A stretch of DNA of 64,000 nt, from contig NZ_OY986431.1 of assembly GCF_963920485.1 (NCBI RefSeq), positions 248,001 through 312,000 on the forward strand. Reading direction: 5' to 3'. Below are positions 25,239-33,586 of the stretch, piece by piece; the first letter of the stretch is position 1, and each line of letters begins with the position of its first letter. The position numbers and the translations under genes are program-made. The stretch is from Cyanobium usitatum str. Tous (GTDB lineage: Bacteria; Cyanobacteriota; Cyanobacteriia; PCC-6307; Cyanobiaceae). The notes under the pieces are model-generated. The model was not told the origin of the DNA and did not search any database. It saw only the letters and a list, made by a program, of their open reading frames with translations.

Positions 25239-26174
25239 ATGGGCAAGGTGTGGTTCAAGCCAATCCTCACCAGCCTCATTCCTGCTGGTGCCCGTTCCCT
25301 GGATCGCCGCCAGACCGATTTTTTTCGCCGTTGCGTGCGTCGCTTGATTCGCTTTGGGGATTGGGAGCAGGCCTGGGCCTTGCTGGAACTCTCCACTGAG
25401 ACCCACCGCTACAACCCCGCCTTTCACCGCGCCTGTGAGCGGGCCAGGCGCAAACTGCTCAAACGTCTTCACCCTTCAGCAGCCAGGCGCGAACGCTTCG
25501 AGCGCCACCAGGCCCTGTTGTCGCTTACGGCTCCCTTCGGTGAGCTCAGCGGTGACTGCGCAAATGCCGTGATCCTGGTGGATCCCAGGGCTATTAAGCA
25601 CTGGGGCTGCGTGGTGTATCCCGGCATCTCCCGCGGCCGCTTTCGCGGGCCACGACAGAGGCGCTTCTGCAATGCAGTTGTGGAGGAGCGCTTTCTCTTC
25701 CGCGGCATGCCCTTGACGGAAGATCCCCAAGTGGAGATCCTGCGCCGCCGCTTCTTGGAGGGGCGCTCCTGGCGGGCTAGCGGCGGGGTGGCCCTGATGC
25801 GCGAGATCCGACAGCGCACCGCTGAAAAAGGGCTCAACTGGGAGGCCTTCAGCAACTGTCAGCTCCGGGCTTGGGATGAGCTGTTTGAGCGCATCCGCCG
25901 TGAGGGCTACCGCTCCCAGGCCGAGCTGCAGTCCATGGGCTGCGCCATGGGGCGTTTCGGTCTGTTCAATGAGGTGGAGGTTTGCGTTAGTGGCCGCGGC
26001 GAAGTGCTGTTCCTGGAAGGCAAGCATCGCCTGTTCATCGCCCAGGCCCTTGAACTGCCCCAGATACCTGTGATCGTCAACGTCTGGAGCCGCGGCTTTC
26101 TCGAGCGCCTGAGCGGGCCCTACAGCCCCGAGGCAGCCCAGGACCTGCTCCAGCAGCGAATCACTCCGGCTTGA
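25239..26174 (+). CDS. Unknown protein with ParB-fold-like segment
   Basis: About 311 residues from the ATG at 25239 (MGKVWFKPILTSLIPAG). The N-terminal third is very basic with many Arg. Near the C-terminus EVCVSGRGEVLFLEGKHRL followed by PQIPVIVNVW resembles the ParB/Srx-type fold found in some glycan-cluster proteins of unknown role. CCVVYPG-like and GLFNEVEV segments precede it. No catalytic set can be named. It is 8 bases after rfbG on the same strand, so probably co-transcribed, and its end overlaps the end of the convergent dehydrogenase gene by 14 bases. Function not known. Confidence 0.6.
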   Translation: MGKVWFKPILTSLIPAGARSLDRRQTDFFRRCVRRLIRFGDWEQAWALLELSTETHRYNPAFHRACERARRKLLKRLHPSAARRERFERHQALLSLTAPFGELSGDCANAVILVDPRAIKHWGCVVYPGISRGRFRGPRQRRFCNAVVEERFLFRGMPLTEDPQVEILRRRFLEGRSWRASGGVALMREIRQRTAEKGLNWEAFSNCQLRAWDELFERIRREGYRSQAELQSMGCAMGRFGLFNEVEVCVSGRGEVLFLEGKHRLFIAQALELPQIPVIVNVWSRGFLERLSGPYSPEAAQDLLQQRITPA

Positions 26175-27453
26175 AGTGCTGCTGCTGCTCCGCGTAAAGC
26201 TGGTGCGCCAGCTGCTCGCTCGGGGCCTCCACGTCGCTCCAGTGGATCGGCTGATCCTTGGCGATGGGGCGCAATAGCCGGCAGCCCTCAGCCAGCCCTT
26301 CCGGCAGCAGCCCCTCGGCCCGCACCACGCTCGCCTTCTCCGCCTGGCCGTAGGTCATGTAGCGGCCAAACGAATCCAGGCTTTCTCCCACCTGCAGGTC
26401 GCGCTTGGCGATCGCTACCACCTCCACCACCGGCGCCCCCAGCGGTTGGCCCACCGCATCGCCAAATAGCACTGCCCGGGCCACGCTCATCGGTGCTTCC
26501 AGATAGCAGAGGTGATAAGGCTGGTAGAAGCTGTAAAGGGGTCCGTCTCCCAGCTTGTAGAGCGCCAGGTAGGAGGCATGGCGCTCATCTGGCATCTCCG
26601 CCAGGCAGAAAACGCCAGGTGAAGGTTGCGCGCCGATCACGAAATCCACCAAGCCGCCCAGCTCCCGCAGTTGCTCAAGGTCGTAGGCGGCGGTGAGCTC
26701 GTCGATGTGACCCCGGTGCTCCCGCCGGCTCATGCCCCGCTGGGCCACCGTGAAGCCGGTGGCATTGGCCACGATCGCCTGCTCGAAGTTCACCTTGGAG
26801 CCATCGGCAAATGAGGTCACCATCGTCACGTCCTGGTTCCACTGCTCGGCAAAGCCCTGCTGGGTGGTGGGCGTGCGGTATTCGTCCTGCAGGCCCTTGA
26901 TGTTGCCCAGCACCCGCGGCGTCAGCCCTAGTCCCTGGACGTAGCGCCAGAGGTTCAGCTCCACGCCCGGCTGGTCGCCGTCGCAGCAGCTGAGCAGTAC
27001 CCCCGCCCGGCGTGCCTTCTCATGCAAGATCGGCCCCACGGTGGCATCCACCTCCGCATTCATCAGCACCAGGGGCTTGCCCTCGCCGATCGCCTCCAGC
27101 GCCCGGGCGGCGCCGAAGTTCACGGCTCCGGTCATATCGATCAGACAGTCGATGCCAGCTGAGCGCGCCAGCAGGCTGGGGTCGTCGGTGATCGCCGGTG
27201 TGCCAGCCGCTATCGCCCGATCCAGTTCCGCCAGGTTGCTAACCGCCACAGCTCCGTCTCGGCCGGCAAAGCCATAGGCGTCAGCTGCTTTTTGCAGAGT
27301 GCGGTTGGCGATCGCCACCACCTCCATGCCCGGCACCAGTGCCGACACCTGGGCCACAAAGCCCCGGGCCATGGCACCAGCTCCATACATGCCAACCCGT
27401 ACCGGGCGCCCTTCGCTTTCGCGCTGGCGCAAGGCGGTGTCGACAAGAATCAT
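26161..27453 (-). CDS. COG4091-type NAD(P)-dependent oxidoreductase with SAF domain (copy 1)
   Basis: 430 residues. The N-terminal Rossmann domain has VRVGMYGAGAMARGFVAQV near 20 and a DxxxDMTG segment near 107. The middle has LSCCDGDQPGVELNLWRYV and IKGLQDEYRTPTTQQGF. The C-terminal 90 residues (AIAKRDLQVGESLDSFGRYM onward) form a SAF-like domain. This is the family annotated as predicted homoserine dehydrogenase, but homoserine metabolism is unlikely in this setting. It lies in tandem with a close paralogue behind an rfbC-type gene, so a role in CDP- or dTDP-sugar conversion is plausible. 18 bases separate it from copy 2. Confidence 0.75.
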   Translation of the reverse strand: MILVDTALRQRESEGRPVRVGMYGAGAMARGFVAQVSALVPGMEVVAIANRTLQKAADAYGFAGRDGAVAVSNLAELDRAIAAGTPAITDDPSLLARSAGIDCLIDMTGAVNFGAARALEAIGEGKPLVLMNAEVDATVGPILHEKARRAGVLLSCCDGDQPGVELNLWRYVQGLGLTPRVLGNIKGLQDEYRTPTTQQGFAEQWNQDVTMVTSFADGSKVNFEQAIVANATGFTVAQRGMSRREHRGHIDELTAAYDLEQLRELGGLVDFVIGAQPSPGVFCLAEMPDERHASYLALYKLGDGPLYSFYQPYHLCYLEAPMSVARAVLFGDAVGQPLGAPVVEVVAIAKRDLQVGESLDSFGRYMTYGQAEKASVVRAEGLLPEGLAEGCRLLRPIAKDQPIHWSDVEAPSEQLAHQLYAEQQQHFKPE

Positions 27454-27471
27454 CCAGGGCCAGCCGTATGG

Positions 27472-28764
27472 CTAAACGCTACCCCACCTCCCCTGCTGCT
27501 CGGCGTAGAGCTGGTGGGCTAGCTCCTGGCTGGGGGCTTCCACATCGCTCCAGTGGACCGGCTGGTCTTTGGAGATGGGGCGCTTCAGTCGGCAGCCCTC
27601 CACCAGACCCTCTGGCACCAGACCTTCGGTACGCACCACGCTGGCTTGCTCGGATTGGCCGTAGGTCATGTAGCGGCCGAAGGAGTCGAGGGTTTCGCCC
27701 GCCTCCAGGTCGCGCTTGGCGATGGCCACCACCTCCACCACGGGCCCGCCGATCGGTTGGCCCACCGCATCGCCAAACAGCACCGCCCGCGCCAGGCTCA
27801 TTGGCGCATCCAGGTGGCAGAGGTGATACGGCTCGTAGAAGCAGTAGAGCGGCCCATCCCCCAGGCCCTTTGCCGCCAGCAGCGGCGCGTGGCGCGGGTC
27901 GGCCAGCTCCGCCAAGCAGAACACCCCCGGCGCCGGCTGCGCGCCCACAACAAAATCCACCACGCCACCGAGCGCCCGCAGCTGCTCCAAGTCGTAGTGG
28001 GTGGTGAGGTCTTCGACCGGACCGCGATATTCCATTCGGGAGGTGCCGCGCCGCAGCACCGTGAAGCCGGTGGCGTTAGCCACGATGCACTGCTCAAAGT
28101 TCACCTTCGAGCCGTCGGCAAACGAGGTCACCATCGTCACGTCCTGGTTCCACTGTTCGGCAAAGCCTTGCTGGGTGGTCGGGGTGCGGTATTCGTCCTG
28201 CAGGCCCTTGATGTTGCCCAGCACCAGCGGGATCAGGCCCATGCCCTTCACCTTGCGCCAGAGGTTGAGTTGCACGCCTGGCTGATCGCCATCGCAGCAG
28301 CTAAGCAACACTCCCGCCGCCCGCGCCTTCTCGTGCAGGATCGGCCCGATCGTGGCATCCACTTCCGCATTCATCAGCACTAGCGGTTTGCCGTGCTCGA
28401 TCGCCGCCAGCACAATGCCGGCGCCGTGGTTCACCGAACCGGTGATGTCGATCAGGGCATCGATTGCCCCCGAGCGCACCAGCAGGGCCGGGTCGCTGGT
28501 GATCGCTGGTTCGCCGGCGCTCAGGCTGCGTTCCAGCGCAGCCAGGTCGCTGGCCGCCACGGCTCCGTCGCGGCCGGCGAAGGCGTAGGCATCCGCCGCC
28601 CGCTTCAGGGTGGGGTTGGCGATCGCCACCACCTCCATGCCAGGGATCTGGTTGGTGATCAGAGCCACTAGGCCCCGGGCCATCGCCCCGGCCCCAATCA
28701 CGCCGATGCGCAGGGGCCGCCCCTCCTTTTCGCGCTGCCGCAGGGCCGTGTCGAGCAGGATCAA
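27472..28764 (-). CDS. COG4091-type NAD(P)-dependent oxidoreductase with SAF domain (copy 2)
   Basis: 430 residues, the same length as copy 1 and by eye about three quarters identical, including an exactly shared stretch of over 40 residues in the middle. Rossmann motif RIGVIGAGAMARGLVAL, then LIDITGSVNHGAGIVLA, and the C-terminal SAF-like AIAKRDLEAGETLDSFGRYM. Its ATG overlaps the TGA of the rfbC-type gene by 4 bases, so it is translationally coupled to the epimerase. Differences from copy 1 are spread along the protein, suggesting an old duplication with both copies kept working. The reaction is not known. Confidence 0.75.
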   Translation of the reverse strand: MILLDTALRQREKEGRPLRIGVIGAGAMARGLVALITNQIPGMEVVAIANPTLKRAADAYAFAGRDGAVAASDLAALERSLSAGEPAITSDPALLVRSGAIDALIDITGSVNHGAGIVLAAIEHGKPLVLMNAEVDATIGPILHEKARAAGVLLSCCDGDQPGVQLNLWRKVKGMGLIPLVLGNIKGLQDEYRTPTTQQGFAEQWNQDVTMVTSFADGSKVNFEQCIVANATGFTVLRRGTSRMEYRGPVEDLTTHYDLEQLRALGGVVDFVVGAQPAPGVFCLAELADPRHAPLLAAKGLGDGPLYCFYEPYHLCHLDAPMSLARAVLFGDAVGQPIGGPVVEVVAIAKRDLEAGETLDSFGRYMTYGQSEQASVVRTEGLVPEGLVEGCRLKRPISKDQPVHWSDVEAPSQELAHQLYAEQQGRWGSV

Positions 28765-29342
28765 ATTTTCAGACCCTCTGACAAGGTCATTCGCTCGCGG
28801 ATGCTCGCCAAGCTTTCGCTCAGCAGCGGCCAGGAGGCATCTTTGGGCGAGATTTCACTGACCTCCAGAGGCCAGCTGATGGCCAGCTCGGGATCATTCC
28901 AGCGCAGGCCGAATTCTGCTTCTGGGGTATAAAACTCGCTCACCTGATAAAGAATCTCTGTGGCATCGGTGAGGGTCTGGAGTGCATGGCAGCAGCGCTC
29001 CGGAATCAGCACTGCTTGGTGGTCTTCCGCGCGCAGTTCCACCGTTTCGGTCTGCAGAAAAGTGGGTGATTCCGGGCGCAAGTCCACCAGCACATCTACC
29101 AACTCTCCACCTACGCACCGCAGAAACTTGTGTTCTGCATAGGGAGGAAACTGAAAGTGAAAGCCCCGCAGGGTGCCAGCTCGCTGGTTGTAAGAGCGAT
29201 TGATCTGCCGCACCTGGAAATCCACCCCATGCTCGAGCAACTCCTTCTGGCAGAAGGCTCTTGCAAACCAGCCACGCTCGTCGCCGATGGGCGGGCTCGT
29301 GACCTTGAAAGCGCCCGCGATGGCCAGGGGTTCGTACTGCAT
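28761..29342 (-). CDS. rfbC: dTDP-4-dehydrorhamnose 3,5-epimerase family protein
   Basis: About 193 residues from the ATG at 29342 (MQYEPLAIAGAF), close to the usual RmlC length. It has the cupin core motifs: GDERGWFARAF, VRQINRSYNQRAGTLRGFHF with the catalytic His, GELVDVLVDLRPESPTF, and TEILYQVSEFYTPEAEFGLRW with the catalytic Tyr. Family members epimerise C3/C5 of a nucleotide 4-keto-6-deoxyhexose. No rmlA, rmlB or rmlD is seen in the window, but rfbF and rfbG are, so the substrate may be CDP-4-keto-6-deoxyglucose. It leads a three-gene leftward unit with the two COG4091 genes. Confidence 0.82.
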   Translation of the reverse strand: MQYEPLAIAGAFKVTSPPIGDERGWFARAFCQKELLEHGVDFQVRQINRSYNQRAGTLRGFHFQFPPYAEHKFLRCVGGELVDVLVDLRPESPTFLQTETVELRAEDHQAVLIPERCCHALQTLTDATEILYQVSEFYTPEAEFGLRWNDPELAISWPLEVSEISPKDASWPLLSESLASIRERMTLSEGLKI

Positions 29343-29373
29343 CGGAAGGGTGAGGTGGCCCCGGGATGGCAAA

Positions 29374-29403
29374 GGTAAACCAATTTACCGTTTGCTTTGC
29401 AAA
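29374..29403. promoter_or_regulatory. Two adjacent inverted repeats upstream of the rfbC-type gene
   Basis: GGTAAA-CCAA-TTTACC (29374-29389) is a perfect 6-bp inverted repeat, followed at once by TTTGC-TTT-GCAAA (29391-29403), a perfect 5-bp one. They sit in the AT-rich gap between the histidine kinase stop (29415) and the rfbC-type start (29342), 32-61 bases ahead of the latter. They could be an operator or part of the promoter for the leftward deoxysugar unit; neither is followed by a T-run, so a terminator is unlikely. Confidence 0.35.
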
Positions 29404-29414
29404 ATTGCCCGCAC

Positions 29415-30746
29415 TTAGCTCTGGCCCTGGGCTCTGAGCAGCACGGGTAGGCGCAGTTCCGCTCGCAAGCCTCCGCTTGGAGCCTCAAGTAGGGCCAGTC
29501 TTCCCTGGTGATCGAGGCAGAAGCGTTCCACGATTGCTAGCCCCAGCCCCCGATGGCGTTGGCGCTGGCGGTCGTTGCTGCGGCTGGGGCTGGGCATGGT
29601 CAGCAAGGTGTCAGTGGCAATTCCTGCTCCGTGGTCGTCCACCCGCAAAAGCACCTGGTTGCCCTGGCGCACTCCACTCAGTTGTACCGGCGGGGCGCCG
29701 TACTCCAGCGCGTTGTCAATCAGGTTGTTGAGGGCCCGCTCCAGTCCGTCGGGGTCGAGCTTCACCAGCAGCCGCGGCATCCGTAGGCGGATCAGCTGGG
29801 AGGGGTGACTGGCCACGATGCGGCCGCAAAGGTCGTCGAGGGCGCAGGCCTGACGCCGCTCAGCCGGCAGCTCTTGCTCTCCCAAAAGGGCCAGTTGGTC
29901 AGTGAGGCTTCGCAGTCGTTCGAGATCCATAGCCATCGCTTTGGCTATTTCCCCGTTGCCGCCATCGAGTCGCTCGCAGAGGATTTCGGTGCGCAGCATC
30001 AGCCGGGCATGGGGGCCGCCCAGGTCGTGGGTGAGGCCGTGCAGCAGCTGGCGTCGCGCGGTCGCCGTGTTGTTGATCCGCTCGAGCAGCCTGTTGATGC
30101 GGAGGCTGAGTAGACGGATCGGCGCGATTCCCTCCTCGGGCAGCAGTTGCAGGGGCACGGCGACTCCTTGCTCCCCGAGCAAATTCAGCATCCGGCTTAG
30201 GGGGCGTTCCACCTTTAGTCGCAGGAAGAGCACCAGGCCCCCTAGCCCGCCCATCGCGATGGCCAGGATCCTCAGCAGGGGGAGGTACCAGATGCTGTTG
30301 CTGAGCCGCTCTGACTGATACAGCCACAGGGACTGGCCGGCCCAGTCCTTGCTCAGGTTCAGTTGCACCCAGTGCCCTCCCCAAGGGTCTTGCAGGGGAG
30401 GCTGGTCGCGTTGCAGCCGCCGCTTGACCCCAAACTCCCGCACCATCGCCAACTGCACCAGGCGCTCAAAACGCCCTGGTGCGCTCGGCTTAAGCTCAGC
30501 CAGCTTGTTTTCAGGTCGCACCAGTACTCCCGATGGCAGGGCGACTCGGTCGTTTTGCTTCAGCACCTCTTCCACCAGCACTGTGTATTTGCTCAGCCGC
30601 AGGGCTGTTTCGCTGACAATGCGCGGCTCCAGCAGTAGGCGCATCCCCAGCAGCAGCCCCAGGTAGCCGGCCACGCCACCGAGCACCAGGCTGGCCATGA
30701 GCACAACCCAGTCGTAGCCGGCCAGTCGTGCTCTGGGCACAGTCAT
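29415..30746 (-). CDS. Sensor histidine kinase (EnvZ-like)
   Basis: 443 residues. A first membrane helix is at about 14-34 (VVLMASLVLGGVAGYLGLLL), then an extracytoplasmic sensor of about 125 residues, and a second helix at about 160-180 (ILAIAMGGLGGLVLFL). A HAMP-like linker follows, then the phospho-acceptor box LLHGLTHDLGGPHARL near 245, the N-box ALNNLIDNALEYG near 345, and DDHGAGI and RHRGLGLAIVERF in the ATPase domain. It senses an unknown signal and phosphorylates the adjacent regulator, whose stop is 3 bases before this ATG. Confidence 0.88.
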   Translation of the reverse strand: MTVPRARLAGYDWVVLMASLVLGGVAGYLGLLLGMRLLLEPRIVSETALRLSKYTVLVEEVLKQNDRVALPSGVLVRPENKLAELKPSAPGRFERLVQLAMVREFGVKRRLQRDQPPLQDPWGGHWVQLNLSKDWAGQSLWLYQSERLSNSIWYLPLLRILAIAMGGLGGLVLFLRLKVERPLSRMLNLLGEQGVAVPLQLLPEEGIAPIRLLSLRINRLLERINNTATARRQLLHGLTHDLGGPHARLMLRTEILCERLDGGNGEIAKAMAMDLERLRSLTDQLALLGEQELPAERRQACALDDLCGRIVASHPSQLIRLRMPRLLVKLDPDGLERALNNLIDNALEYGAPPVQLSGVRQGNQVLLRVDDHGAGIATDTLLTMPSPSRSNDRQRQRHRGLGLAIVERFCLDHQGRLALLEAPSGGLRAELRLPVLLRAQGQS

Positions 30747-30749
30747 GGA

Positions 30750-31475
30750 TCAGCCCTCAAGGGGCGGCGCGCTCTGCGACAGAGGCTGCACCGGCACCAC
30801 CAAGCGGTAGCCCCTGCCGCGAACTGTCTCGATCATGGTGCAATTTGGTTGCAGCTCTTCGAGCAGGCGCCGCAGCCGCGACAACCGCACATCGATGCTG
30901 CGGCTTTGCTCCACATCGACCAGGCTGCCGCTGGCCTGGACCAGATCCTGGCGGCTCACCACCTCGCCGGCGCGGCTGCAGAGCAGCTGTAGCAACGCAA
31001 TGTCGCCGCGGGAAAGTTCCTGGCCGCCGCCCGAGTTGCCCAGCCACTGCAGCTGGGGATCGAGTTGCAGCTCGCCGAGTTGCCAGGACTGAGGGGCAGA
31101 CACGCTGGCCAGCGCGGGTTTGAGCAGCTGTTCCACCCGCAGTTGCAGCTCACGAAATAGGAAGGGTTTGCCCAGGTAGTCGTTGGCACCGGCCTCGAGC
31201 CCCGCCACCCGATCCCGCGGGGCGCCCAGCGCCGAGAGCATCAGCACGGGGAGGTGGGGATGGCCCCGACGCAGCCGCATTAGTACATCGGTGCCGCGTT
31301 GCTCCGGCAACAGCTCATCAAGCACCAGTAAATCCGGCTGCGTGTCGGTAAGAGCCTGCTCCAGTTCGCGGGGATGGCTGAGATGGCGCGCCTGCCAGCC
31401 CCGTTGGCTGAATTGCTCGAGCAGCAGGGAGCCCAACTCCACATCGTCATCGAGAATCCAGATCGAGCCGGCCAT
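30750..31475 (-). CDS. OmpR-family response regulator
   Basis: 241 residues. The receiver domain has the acidic pocket at Asp9-Asp11, the phosphorylation site Asp53 in DLLVLDELLP, and the conserved Lys in GKPF near 104. The C-terminal winged helix (about 140-235) has LSRGDIALLQLLCSRAGEVV and IDVRLSRLRRLLEELQPN, ending in the RGRGYRLVVP wing. It binds DNA when phosphorylated by the downstream kinase. It sits inside the glycan island, 5 bases after a glycosyltransferase gene, so it may tune this cluster; no target site could be identified. Confidence 0.88.
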   Translation of the reverse strand: MAGSIWILDDDVELGSLLLEQFSQRGWQARHLSHPRELEQALTDTQPDLLVLDELLPEQRGTDVLMRLRRGHPHLPVLMLSALGAPRDRVAGLEAGANDYLGKPFLFRELQLRVEQLLKPALASVSAPQSWQLGELQLDPQLQWLGNSGGGQELSRGDIALLQLLCSRAGEVVSRQDLVQASGSLVDVEQSRSIDVRLSRLRRLLEELQPNCTMIETVRGRGYRLVVPVQPLSQSAPPLEG

Positions 31476-31480
31476 GACGG

Positions 31481-32476
31481 TTAATGCGGGAGGGTGGCAA
31501 CTCCAAGTTGCTCGGCTAGCTGGCGCAGCTGCCCCATCCGTTTCGGTAGAGACTCCAGCAGCGCCTGGCGTTCCTTGCGGCTGCGGCTGCGGGGCAGCTG
31601 GTGGCGCTGGAGAATATTGGTGAAGGACTGGCTGTTGAGGAGATCCCGAGGATCCAGGTCTGGTTGGAAATGGTGAATGGCGAGGATATTTGCCAGCTCG
31701 ATACTAAAGCGACTTATCTCCAGTTCTTGATTAGAGCGGTTCTTCATGCTTGCCAAAACCCTATGGGGTAAGTCTGAATCCTGTAGAAATTCATAGCGCA
31801 GGGCCCGGCTTCGGTTCTGTTTCTGCACCACGCTCAGCAGCGTGTTGCGCACCCCGCTAAAGCGGGGCTGACAGGCCAGCTGGGGCTGGTTCTGCAGTAT
31901 TTGGCTGTCGATGCGGGCGGCTTCACTGTTCTTGACCTCCATTGGTTGGGTTGTTTCCCGAAAGCTTTCCGGTTCGAACACCGCTGCCTTAAGACCCCGC
32001 CTCCGCAGCCGCTGATAGAAGTCGACGTCATCGCCGCCCCAGCCCGACATGTGGTCGTGCCAGCCGCCGCAGCGGCGACCATCCTTGCGCCGGAATAGAC
32101 AGCTGCCAGAGGAGCTTCCTAATTTGCTGAAGCCTCGGTAAAAAAGTGTTGGATCACGATCCATTGCTTCTAAATAAGGCGCAATCGTGAGTAGTTCGAT
32201 GTCTGCATCTAATTTGAGAATGATTTCAGATCTGGAGTAGCGCAGGGCGACGTTCTGGGCTCGACCTTGGCGCCAGAGGGGCTCGTTTTCTAATCGGATT
32301 ACATGCACTCGCTCCAGATCAAAGCGCGCTAGCTGTGGAGCAAGTTTTGGGGTGGAATTGAAATCCACGATCAGGATTTTCCCCAGCTGGGAGCAGGCCA
32401 GCCAGGAAGGAAGACTGTGCAAGACGTGCTCGGCACGGTTGCGGCAAGGTGTGATCAGGTCGATGCTGGTCATCAC
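31481..32476 (-). CDS. Glycosyltransferase with GT7C-type domain (copy 1)
   Basis: 331 residues. A GT2-like N-terminus has IDLITPCRNRAEHVLHSLPS, ILIVDFNST and the DXD motif IILKLDADIELL near 93. HDHMSGWGGDDVDFYQRL near 150 is the galactosyltransferase C-terminal (Glyco_transf_7C) motif. The C-terminal 120 residues (ELANILAIHH segment) are shared with the paralogue at 35796-36797 and probably bind the acceptor. Its ATG overlaps the TGA of the sulfotransferase ahead of it by 4 bases. Lower GC than the rest of the island. Confidence 0.82.
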   Translation of the reverse strand: MMTSIDLITPCRNRAEHVLHSLPSWLACSQLGKILIVDFNSTPKLAPQLARFDLERVHVIRLENEPLWRQGRAQNVALRYSRSEIILKLDADIELLTIAPYLEAMDRDPTLFYRGFSKLGSSSGSCLFRRKDGRRCGGWHDHMSGWGGDDVDFYQRLRRRGLKAAVFEPESFRETTQPMEVKNSEAARIDSQILQNQPQLACQPRFSGVRNTLLSVVQKQNRSRALRYEFLQDSDLPHRVLASMKNRSNQELEISRFSIELANILAIHHFQPDLDPRDLLNSQSFTNILQRHQLPRSRSRKERQALLESLPKRMGQLRQLAEQLGVATLPH

Positions 32477-33573
32477 GCTTTTAGTTCTGCTGGGCTGAAC
32501 CAGGCTGGTTTAAGTGGCTTCTGGGAAAGCATCCAGTTTATTAGTTGTTGTTGATCCTCAATGGTCATGGCGCGAATTGGGACCTGGTCGTGCCCTACGT
32601 GACTTTGATGGCCTATCGGCCGGGAGACCAGGGATGGACATAAATGGGCACGGATGTTCTGATCTCCCGCAGCAAGAGAGCTCCTTAGTGCTTCAAGTTC
32701 CTCGGCACTTAGCCAGCTATTAATCCCGAGAAGACTTCTAACTGCTGGATTGAGAATATGCTTTTGTGCTGATTTTTGAAATATTTTGCTGTATTTGTGG
32801 TGTAGTTTATTGCGCTTCTCATGTGGGAGAGGTAGCTGGTTGAGAAAGCGTTTAAAGGCAACGGTTGCCAGGGGCTCGGAAACGTTTGCCCGGGGTTTGG
32901 CATCTGGGGCCAAGCTCTCACTGGGTAAGCTTTCGTTGCAAAGGTGCCGCAAAAAATTAAGTGGCAGTTGATTATTTTCGCAGAGGTCTTCATAGGCGTG
33001 AGCATTTACAGGGAAGAAACTGGCCCAAGCCTGCAGCTGCAGCTCATAGTCCCAAGAGTGACAGTAAGAGGCAAGATAGGATTGAATATCTTTTGTGTAA
33101 TGAGTGGCTTGGATGAATTCACTATAACCGCTTTGAATATATGCCCCGCGTTCGCGCAGTACGGCTGTAATTTGCACATCTGCGTCTCCAAAAAGAAGGC
33201 GTATCTTGGCCACATTTGATTGCTTTCGCTTCCATAATTCTTCCGGAGAGTATAGATCTGGAACGGCGGCAAAGCCAATGCGCCAGAAGGCTTCGGAACT
33301 GATAATGGTGTGATTGTATTGTTGGGAATTTCGTATTATGGATCGAGCGATTGCCTTTAGTTCGTCTCCGGAATAGGGCTTGGGCCCGGCATTGTTGTTG
33401 AGTGCAATTGCAATGTTCCGATGGGGAATTCTTTCACCCCTGCCTGGCAAGAGCTCGGCTTCATTGGGATACCAAATTCCTTGTTGCTTAAGGGCGGTTC
33501 GGTTGCGTCGTAGTTGCCTCTGAATGGCAGTAGTGCCAGTTTTATGAGTACCAATATGGAGATGTATGGGCAT
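32473..33573 (-). CDS. Sulfotransferase-like protein
   Basis: 366 residues. The N-terminal LHIGTHKTGTTAIQRQL is a 5'-phosphosulfate (P-loop-like) binding loop, and VQITAVLRERGAYIQSGYSE near 140 fits the 3'-phosphate binding strand-helix with its Arg. HNIAI and IISSEAFW segments lie between. Such enzymes move sulfate from PAPS to a sugar hydroxyl. The gene is moderately AT-rich. It is coupled by a 4-base overlap to the GT7C transferase downstream, which suggests that one adds a sugar and the other sulfates it. Confidence 0.72.
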   Translation of the reverse strand: MPIHLHIGTHKTGTTAIQRQLRRNRTALKQQGIWYPNEAELLPGRGERIPHRNIAIALNNNAGPKPYSGDELKAIARSIIRNSQQYNHTIISSEAFWRIGFAAVPDLYSPEELWKRKQSNVAKIRLLFGDADVQITAVLRERGAYIQSGYSEFIQATHYTKDIQSYLASYCHSWDYELQLQAWASFFPVNAHAYEDLCENNQLPLNFLRHLCNESLPSESLAPDAKPRANVSEPLATVAFKRFLNQLPLPHEKRNKLHHKYSKIFQKSAQKHILNPAVRSLLGINSWLSAEELEALRSSLAAGDQNIRAHLCPSLVSRPIGHQSHVGHDQVPIRAMTIEDQQQLINWMLSQKPLKPAWFSPAELKA

Positions 33574-33586
33574 GGTCGAGCCGGGC

